64,000 nt of DNA, taken from Terriglobia bacterium (GTDB lineage Bacteria; Acidobacteriota; Terriglobia; Terriglobales; Acidobacteriaceae). Of the stretch, positions 58,646 to 64,000 are shown in pieces. Both the position numbers and the translations under genes were made by a program. The notes under the pieces are model-generated. The model worked only from the letters and a program-made list of their open reading frames with translations, had not been told where the DNA came from and did not search any database. Numbering within the stretch: position 1 is the stretch's first letter; every line of letters begins with the position of its first letter. The stretch is from NCBI GenBank assembly GCA_020073465.1, contig JAIQFC010000008.1:1-64000 (forward strand), written 5' to 3'.

Positions 58646-60118
58646 TCATCCCTTTCCCACCGCATTCACCGATCCACTCACCACATCGCCCGCTAACTTC
58701 CGCAAGCGCGCTGGAAGCTTCTCGTAAATTCCGCCAAAGCCCCCATTCGACAAAATTGCCACCACATCGCCGCTGCGCATCTCAGGGGCAACTGCCTCGA
58801 CAATCGCGTTCGCGTCAGCCAGCAGCCGCGCCGCACGCCCGCTGCTTTGAATTTCCGCCGCCAGTGCCGGCAATTCCAGACGCTCATTCTCCGGCACCGC
58901 CTCCGATCGGAATACTCCCGCTACGACTACTTCATCCGCCAGGGCCAGACTGCGGGCGAGATCGCTCTGCAGCACCCGCCGCCGCAGCGTGTTGGACCGT
59001 GGCTCCAGAATCGCCCACAACCGCGCCCCCGGATACCGTGACCGCAACGCCTTCAGCGTCCCCGCAATGGCAGTGGGATGATGCGCAAAGTCGTCGATGA
59101 TCGTGATCCCGTTCACCTGCGCCTTCACCTCCAGCCGCCGCTTCACGCTCTTGAAGGTCTTCAGCGCCGCCGCAATCTCCTCTTTCGCGATGCCGCAACC
59201 GGCCGCCAAAGCTGCTGCCGCCGTGGCATTCCACACGTTGTACTCGCCCGCGAGCGCAAATTCGAAATCAGCCCAGGGCCGGCCGTCGTGCGTGACGGTC
59301 CAGGAAGTTCGCCCCGGTTCTAGTCGCAAGTTCAAAACTTGCCAGTTCGAGCGCGCGCCTGCGCCGTACCTTTCCACCGGACAAAATGCCTTTCCCAAAC
59401 AGCGCTCCAGGCTCGCACTCTCCCGCACCTCGCCGGCCACGCCATCAAAAGCCACAATCCGCCCGCGCCGGGGAATCAGGTTTACCAGTCGCTTGAACGC
59501 TGTTTCCACCGCGTCGAGATCCTTGTAGATGTCGGCATGATCGAATTCCACCGAAGTCAGGATCACCGCGTCCGGGAAATAGTGCAGGAACTTCGGCCCC
59601 TTGTCGAAGAACGCCGTGTCGTACTCGTCTCCCTCGAGGATGAAATGCTTCCCTTGTCCGAGATGAAAACTTGATCCAAAGTTCTCCGCGATGCCGCCAA
59701 TCAGAAACGAAGGCTGCAGTCCCACCGCGTGGAAAATCCACGCCAGCATCGACGTGGTCGTGGTCTTGCCGTGAGTTCCGGCCACCACCAGCACTTCCTT
59801 GCCTCGCAGAAACTCATCGTGCAGCAACTGGGGCAGTGAGCAAAACGGAATGCGCTGGTCGAGCAGGTGTTCCAACTCCACATTGCCGCGAGACATCGCG
59901 TTGCCGACAACCACGAGGTCCGGCCTGGGCTCCAGATTCCGAGGATCAAATGGCTGTGCCACCGGAATGCCCAACTCCCGCAAAAAGTCCGACATCGGGG
60001 GATATGCCGCCGCGTCCGACCCGGTCACGCGAAACCCGCGCTGCTTCAGCATTCCCGCCAGCGACGCCATGGCCGTCCCGCAGATGCCGATCAAGTGAAT
60101 GTGCTTCTTTTCGTTCAT
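58646..60118 (-). CDS. mpl: UDP-N-acetylmuramate:L-alanyl-gamma-D-glutamyl-meso-diaminopimelate ligase
   Basis: 490 residues. The N-terminal HIHLIGICGTAMASLAGMLKQRGFRVTGSD differs from MurC (GIGG) and fits Mpl. The ATP loop GTHGKTTTTSMLAWIFHAVGLQPSFLIGGI, GDEYDTAFFDKGPKF and DDFAHHPTAIAGTLKALR complete the Mur-ligase pattern. Mpl recycles the tripeptide from peptidoglycan turnover onto UDP-MurNAc. It is followed by ldcA (LD-carboxypeptidase), dapF and others, so this is a peptidoglycan recycling and meso-DAP region. Confidence 0.93.
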   Translation of the reverse strand: MNEKKHIHLIGICGTAMASLAGMLKQRGFRVTGSDAAAYPPMSDFLRELGIPVAQPFDPRNLEPRPDLVVVGNAMSRGNVELEHLLDQRIPFCSLPQLLHDEFLRGKEVLVVAGTHGKTTTTSMLAWIFHAVGLQPSFLIGGIAENFGSSFHLGQGKHFILEGDEYDTAFFDKGPKFLHYFPDAVILTSVEFDHADIYKDLDAVETAFKRLVNLIPRRGRIVAFDGVAGEVRESASLERCLGKAFCPVERYGAGARSNWQVLNLRLEPGRTSWTVTHDGRPWADFEFALAGEYNVWNATAAAALAAGCGIAKEEIAAALKTFKSVKRRLEVKAQVNGITIIDDFAHHPTAIAGTLKALRSRYPGARLWAILEPRSNTLRRRVLQSDLARSLALADEVVVAGVFRSEAVPENERLELPALAAEIQSSGRAARLLADANAIVEAVAPEMRSGDVVAILSNGGFGGIYEKLPARLRKLAGDVVSGSVNAVGKG

Positions 60119-60144
60119 CCCGTTTGCCCAGTCGCTGCTTGTTC

Positions 60145-61101
60145 TCAGGCCTCCATCACCGCCGCTTCGAGAATCCTTAGCTTTACCTTCCCCCCATGCA
60201 CCGTCATCGTCGCCCGCACTCCAATCGGCAGGGTGATGTTCCCCGCCGTCACGTGCCCCGACCGCACTCCATAGGCCACAGGCACACCCAGCTCGCCCAC
60301 GATGCGCTTCACCACTTCCTGCAGCGTGTATCCCTGGTTCGCAGTCTGCGCGCAGTCGAGCATCTCGCCGAAGACGATACCCCTTACCTCATCGAACTTG
60401 CCCGCGAGCTTCAGCTGCAGCAGCATGCGATCGATCTGAAACGGCTTGGCTGAGAGATCCTCAAGAAACAGAATCGCACCCTTGGTATTGACCTCATAAG
60501 GAGTGCCCAGGGATGCAACCAGCAGCGAAAGACACCCACCATACAGAGTCCCTTCCGCATCGCCGTCGACCAGACCACTCACTCCCGAACCTGACCCCAA
60601 ATCCAGCTCCCACCCAGTCTTCCCCGACAGCGCCGCCTGCCACGAATTCAAATCCACGCCATCGTCATGCGTCCAGTCCTTCGCCACCATCGGTCCATGA
60701 AATGTCACGAACCCGCCCGCATCCGCAAAATACGTGAGCAGCGTCGTGATGTCGCTGTACCCCACAAAAATCTTGGGATGGGCCTTGATCTTCCTGAGAT
60801 CCAGGGCCTGCAGCAGATAATTCGCACCATAGCCTCCGCGCGCGCACACGATGGCTTTCACATCATCCCGCACAAACATCTCTTCGAGTTCGTGCGCCCG
60901 TCGATCCACGGACCCGGCAAAGTAAAGATCCTGCTCCAGGATGGAATCGAAATAGAACGGCTGGTATCCCGCGCGCCGCAGCGCGTCGCACCCTGCCTCC
61001 AAATCGGACCGCTTGATGTTGCTGGCTGGAGCGACAATGCCTACGGTATCCCCCAGACGCAGGGCCGTGGGCTTGATTCGCGGAGTAGTTGGCGAAGACA
61101 T
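60145..61101 (-). CDS. ldcA: LD-carboxypeptidase (murein tetrapeptide carboxypeptidase, S66 family)
   Basis: 318 residues. LRLGDTVGIVAPASNI at the start, ARGGYGANYLLQ, and the S66 triad: Ser in FVGYSDITTLLTYF, Glu in LFLEDLSAKPFQIDRML, His in VRSGHVTAGNITLPIG. It removes the terminal D-Ala from cytoplasmic tetrapeptides before Mpl re-uses the tripeptide; the ldcA-mpl gap is only 26 bp, supporting a recycling operon. Confidence 0.93.
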   Translation of the reverse strand: MSSPTTPRIKPTALRLGDTVGIVAPASNIKRSDLEAGCDALRRAGYQPFYFDSILEQDLYFAGSVDRRAHELEEMFVRDDVKAIVCARGGYGANYLLQALDLRKIKAHPKIFVGYSDITTLLTYFADAGGFVTFHGPMVAKDWTHDDGVDLNSWQAALSGKTGWELDLGSGSGVSGLVDGDAEGTLYGGCLSLLVASLGTPYEVNTKGAILFLEDLSAKPFQIDRMLLQLKLAGKFDEVRGIVFGEMLDCAQTANQGYTLQEVVKRIVGELGVPVAYGVRSGHVTAGNITLPIGVRATMTVHGGKVKLRILEAAVMEA

Positions 61102-61184
61102 GCAATAAGAGGTCGATTACGAAATCAATGACGAAGATGAACCCGACAGCCCCGGTCCGGAGAACCATGCACTCGCCAGCATGA

Positions 61185-61988
61185 TCAGCGGCCCAGAAAA
61201 AACTCCCCGCGGCACACCAACTGGGCCGGACCCCGCAAGAAAACCTTGCCTCCATCCCGGCGCACAGTCTGCGTTCCACCCGCCGCATGCACCCGCACGG
61301 GAGACTGCGCTTTGCCCGTCGCTATCGCCGCGGCCGCCGAGGCGCACGAACCTGTTCCCGAAGACTGCGTCTCCCCCACTCCACGCTCAAAAATCCGCAC
61401 GCTAATATCGTGCAGCGAATCCGCCTTCACGAATTCGACATTCACCCCTTGCTTGAACTGCCCGCTATCCTGTATCCGGGCGGCCAGCGCCCTCCAATCT
61501 TGCGGGAACTCATCCACGAATAGCACGTAGTGCGGATTCCCCATCGACACCGGAATCCCGCGGACTTTGTCTCCGCCAAGAAGGAAACACAACTCCGGCC
61601 AAACCTCGGCCGAGCCCATCTCCATTTCGAACTCGTATTCACCATCGCGCCGCGCGGTGAGCGTGCAAGTCTTCAGACCCGCTCCCGTAAGAATCGCAAC
61701 CTTCTCAAGTTCTCGCTCGGAGCAAAGATACGTGGCCACACACCTGGTGCCGTTTCCCGAAATCTCTGCCTCGGAACCATCCGCATTGATCAGGCGAATC
61801 TCGATATCGGCCGAGGCATGCGGATGCATCCACTCCACACCATCGGCACCGACCCCCTCATGCCGGTCGCAAATCCGTCGCGTGAAGGCACTGATGTCGC
61901 CGGGCGCCTGCGCACCCTCGATGAGCAGGAAATCGTTGCCGCAGGCGCTGGCCTTCACAAATGGAATCGTATTCATCCCCTTCGTCAT
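61185..61988 (-). CDS. dapF: Diaminopimelate epimerase
   Basis: 267 residues. The start at 61988 overlaps the stop of the upstream remnant (ATGA); an alternative Met is at 61976. The two catalytic Cys lie in GNGTRCVATYL and SGTGSCASAAA; other DapF signatures are CGNDFLLIEG, MGNPHYVLFVDE, and NVEFVKADSLHDISVRIFERGVGETQSSGTGSC. It interconverts LL- and meso-diaminopimelate for peptidoglycan and lysine. It lies 83 bp upstream of ldcA, giving a compact dapF-ldcA-mpl run. Confidence 0.94.
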   Translation of the reverse strand: MTKGMNTIPFVKASACGNDFLLIEGAQAPGDISAFTRRICDRHEGVGADGVEWMHPHASADIEIRLINADGSEAEISGNGTRCVATYLCSERELEKVAILTGAGLKTCTLTARRDGEYEFEMEMGSAEVWPELCFLLGGDKVRGIPVSMGNPHYVLFVDEFPQDWRALAARIQDSGQFKQGVNVEFVKADSLHDISVRIFERGVGETQSSGTGSCASAAAAIATGKAQSPVRVHAAGGTQTVRRDGGKVFLRGPAQLVCRGEFFLGR

Positions 61989-62233
61989 TCCCGGTCCACC
62001 GGCCCGATCCACGCCACGCTTCCCAGCACCCGCGACGCCTTCAGTTGCTCCAGCAGCCGTTTCTGCTCGCGCTGCGTCCTAGTGCGCAGCCCTGCCGGTT
62101 TGTGCTTGAGTTCGCGCTCCAGCCCGATGATTCCGACCAGAATCGCGGCCAGCACCAGACGGGCCATCGAACTCGAGACGATGCCGCTCGACATCTCGCC
62201 GCGCAGCAAGTCGATGACGTGCCGCCAGTTCAC
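61985..62233 (-). pseudogene. Small MgtC/SapB-like remnant or membrane peptide
   Basis: 82 residues. Residues ~24-51 (ARLVLAAILVGIIGLERELKHKPAGLRT) match the conserved first helix and GLERE...AGLRT motif of the MgtC/SapB family, which normally runs ~150-230 residues with several helices. Here the membrane core is absent and the sequence passes directly to RTQREQKRLLEQLKASRVLGSVAWIGPVDRE, like the extreme C-terminus of the family. It looks like a large in-frame internal deletion. It overlaps dapF by 4 bp. Alternatively it is a genuine short protein. Confidence 0.5.
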
Positions 62234-62315
62234 TGGTTCCGCCGCATGGAATAAGGTGGCTGGATTTTATCACCGCCACGCGCCGCTGCCCGAGACCGCT
62301 ACGTAACCCGCGTGA

Positions 62316-64000
62316 TTACCGCGCGCGGTAGACGATCGCTCGCCGTTGCCCAGTCACGTTGATCTCCACCAGCTCCGGCAGGTGCCGGGTGTGCACCGCC
62401 TGCCAGACAGCATCGCCCTCGAAAGCAACTACGTAGTCCGCCAACTCCGATGGATTGGCCAGCGCCCGCTCCCACAATCCCTCGGGATCCACCGGCCGCT
62501 TCCACACCCGGTGGTTGCCTTCATTGATCACGCGTTTCAGGGGGATGACCGCCTGCTGCACCGCGCCAGGATGCTCCCCCAGATACATCAGCAGCGTGCA
62601 GTTCGGCGGCAACGAGCTAAGCCAGCCCGCCAGTTGCTTCTCCAGCGCATTCCGGGTGCGCATGTTGACCGCAGCCTCGGTGTAGCAGATAGGCTGCGCC
62701 ACCCAGATCGAGACGTAACTGATGCCTGCAACGGCGATCACTCCTGTGACTGACGCACGGCGCAACCACGCAGGCCAGTCGTCCGAGCGCAGCGCCACAT
62801 AAACCAGAAAGGCCGCAGCCGTGGCGAACAGTGGCAGCAGCTGCAATCCATAGCGAACGTTGTAGTGCGTAAACGGCCACCACGCTGGAATGAAAATGGG
62901 GACGCCGCCGTACGCGACAGACAGCGCGTAGAACGGGAGCGGCACCAAGAGAAAAACGAGCGGCAGCGACGGCACAAACCTGGGTGCCCCATCTTCGCGT
63001 TCTTTGCGAAGGTGGGGATTTCCCACTGCCAGCGCCAACACGCACGCAATAGCCAGCACAATCCACAATCTCTGCAGCCACTCGTTCTCCGCGAGATTTG
63101 CCTCCGCCGACTTGAGAAAATACAGGCCCCCTACAACCGGATTCCCCGACCCCGGATGTCCTGGCGATCCCGATGTCTCCGTTCTCTTCTCAATCGCCTT
63201 CGCCGAATATGGCCCATTCTCAAACTCCAGCGGATTGTGATAGACCACCGCGTTGTAACCGAGCCAGAGCGCAGGCGCTGCTGCTGCGAACAAGACAAAC
63301 TTGATGAGCGTCTTCCGCCACGCAGGCTCCGAGAACCAGGGTGCCCCATTTCTCGCGTCCTTTGCGAGAAGTGGGGCCTTTGTTACTGCCACCACTCCCA
63401 CGACCAACGCCGCCGCCAGAAACCATGCGTCGTAGCGCGTCAAACAGGCAGCCGTCAGACACAGCCCACACTTGGTAGGCGCCTTCTCCTCGCCACGGGC
63501 AAACTCGGAGAAATAGACCACCGCCCAAATGAAGAATGCCAGATACAGCGCCTCTCCCATGGCGGTGGTCTGCATGTAAATCAGATTCGGATTCGCCCCA
63601 TAGATCGCGGCTGCGGCCCACGCTGCCGCCCGTGCTGCCACGCCAGGTTCGGCCTTACGTGCCAGCGCCCCCCGCACCAGCCGGAACATCCCGATCACGC
63701 CGAAGACATACGCCGCCATCGACGGAATCGACCCGCCCACCCCGCTCCGCCACAGCCGATCGGAAATCAGAAAAGGAATCATCAGCAGATGCGGCAGCGG
63801 CAGCCACACTGTTCCCAACTGCAACAGCCCGGGAGTGCTGGAATCAAATACGCGCCGCGCGATATTGATATGCGCCACTGCATCCCCGTAGAGCATCACC
63901 TCTCCGCGCCGGAAATAAAACAGGAAGGAAAAAACAGAAACGCAGACCGCCAGCAAGGCTAGCAGCCTGACCTCGTAGTCCCAGCGAGAGCTGCCCGGCG
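62316..64000 (-). CDS. Large polytopic membrane protein, glycosyltransferase-39-like (5' end outside window)
   Basis: 561 residues visible; the frame stays open to the right edge (PGSSRWDYEVRLLALLAVCVSVF...), so the start lies outside. About 8-10 membrane segments; the early loop YGDAVAHINIARRVFDSSTPGLLQLGTVWLPLPHLLMI with DAxxH and a later NPNLIYMQTT fit GT39/ArnT-like or DUF glycosyltransferases using lipid-linked sugars; the substrate is unknown. Two in-frame repeat-derived stretches occur in loops: LAKDARNGAPWF (63339-63378) and LRKEREDGAPRF (62982-63018). Confidence 0.75.
   Translation of the reverse strand, partial: PGSSRWDYEVRLLALLAVCVSVFSFLFYFRRGEVMLYGDAVAHINIARRVFDSSTPGLLQLGTVWLPLPHLLMIPFLISDRLWRSGVGGSIPSMAAYVFGVIGMFRLVRGALARKAEPGVAARAAAWAAAAIYGANPNLIYMQTTAMGEALYLAFFIWAVVYFSEFARGEEKAPTKCGLCLTAACLTRYDAWFLAAALVVGVVAVTKAPLLAKDARNGAPWFSEPAWRKTLIKFVLFAAAAPALWLGYNAVVYHNPLEFENGPYSAKAIEKRTETSGSPGHPGSGNPVVGGLYFLKSAEANLAENEWLQRLWIVLAIACVLALAVGNPHLRKEREDGAPRFVPSLPLVFLLVPLPFYALSVAYGGVPIFIPAWWPFTHYNVRYGLQLLPLFATAAAFLVYVALRSDDWPAWLRRASVTGVIAVAGISYVSIWVAQPICYTEAAVNMRTRNALEKQLAGWLSSLPPNCTLLMYLGEHPGAVQQAVIPLKRVINEGNHRVWKRPVDPEGLWERALANPSELADYVVAFEGDAVWQAVHTRHLPELVEINVTGQRRAIVYRAR
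62982..63018 (+). repeat. GGGTGCCCCA-type REP unit inside the membrane-protein gene (1)
   Basis: GGGTGCCCCATCTTCGCG and TTCTTTGCGAAGGTGGGGA form the family hairpin. On the minus strand it codes LRKEREDGAP in frame. Confidence 0.85.
63339..63378 (+). repeat. GGGTGCCCCA-type REP unit inside the membrane-protein gene (2)
   Basis: GGGTGCCCCATTTCTCGCG, then TCCTTTGCGAGAAGTGGGGC. On the minus strand it codes KDARNGAPWF in frame, only ~320 bp from the first copy. Confidence 0.85.

Overview
The window looks like the chromosome of a GC-rich Acidobacteriota bacterium (Terriglobia/Koribacter-like). This is inferred from gene content: an ADOP-type duplicated orphan permease, a sedolisin-like secreted protein with Ig-like repeats and the CGGG/poly-Gly C-terminal layout common in this phylum, a hopanoid locus with hpnJ, a fused KorA, and many short hairpin repeats. 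I found no rRNA, tRNA, CRISPR array, phage or transposase gene.

Layout. 1-3.1 kb: end of a TolC-like protein, then hpnJ (radical SAM enzyme of hopanoid side-chain modification) and two overlapping small DMT/SMR-type membrane proteins. 3.1-7.1 kb: a repeat-rich accessory stretch with a pentapeptide-repeat membrane protein, a 3-TM unknown and a PilZ protein. 7.1-15.6 kb: an M56 metalloprotease with its BlaI-type repressor and a palindromic operator, an FN3 membrane protein, an ADOP permease, a secreted carboxypeptidase-regulatory-domain protein, and a type IV pilin with a candidate sigma-54 promoter and a terminator.

16-27 kb: a minus-strand run in transcription order ispH, shc, hpnA, hpnG, a secreted unknown, two zinc-dependent MDR dehydrogenases, hpnC, hpnD, hpnE. 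IspH supplies C5 units, HpnC/D/E make squalene, Shc cyclises it, and HpnG acts on the ribosyl side chain. The two MDR enzymes are the most interesting unknowns, as candidates for the unassigned ribosylhopane-to-bacteriohopanetetrol reduction. 27.4-34.7 kb: recN, then divergently a complete Tol-Pal cluster (tolQ, tolR, tolA-like, tolB, pal, cpoB). 34.7-36.5 kb: three copies of a ~200-bp MITE-like element with 11-bp terminal inverted repeats, around small genes and a GIY-YIG nuclease. 36.5-47.6 kb: korBA, accA, dnaE, a Gly/His-rich secreted protein, a di-haem cytochrome c and a CCA-adding-type enzyme with a histone-H1-like tail. 48-64 kb: small conserved genes, the sedolisin, lpxD, a PlsC acyltransferase, an M61 protease, mpl, ldcA, dapF, an MgtC remnant and a large membrane protein running off the right edge.

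The strongest unexplained signal is the dispersed repeat set. Several families (a REP-like GGGTGCCCCA...GTGGGG hairpin, the TGTCATCC/GGATGACA families, and an 83-nt multi-hairpin element whose stems covary between copies) lie not only between genes but also in frame inside recN, hpnE and a membrane protein, and one copy supplies the start codon of the M61 protease.
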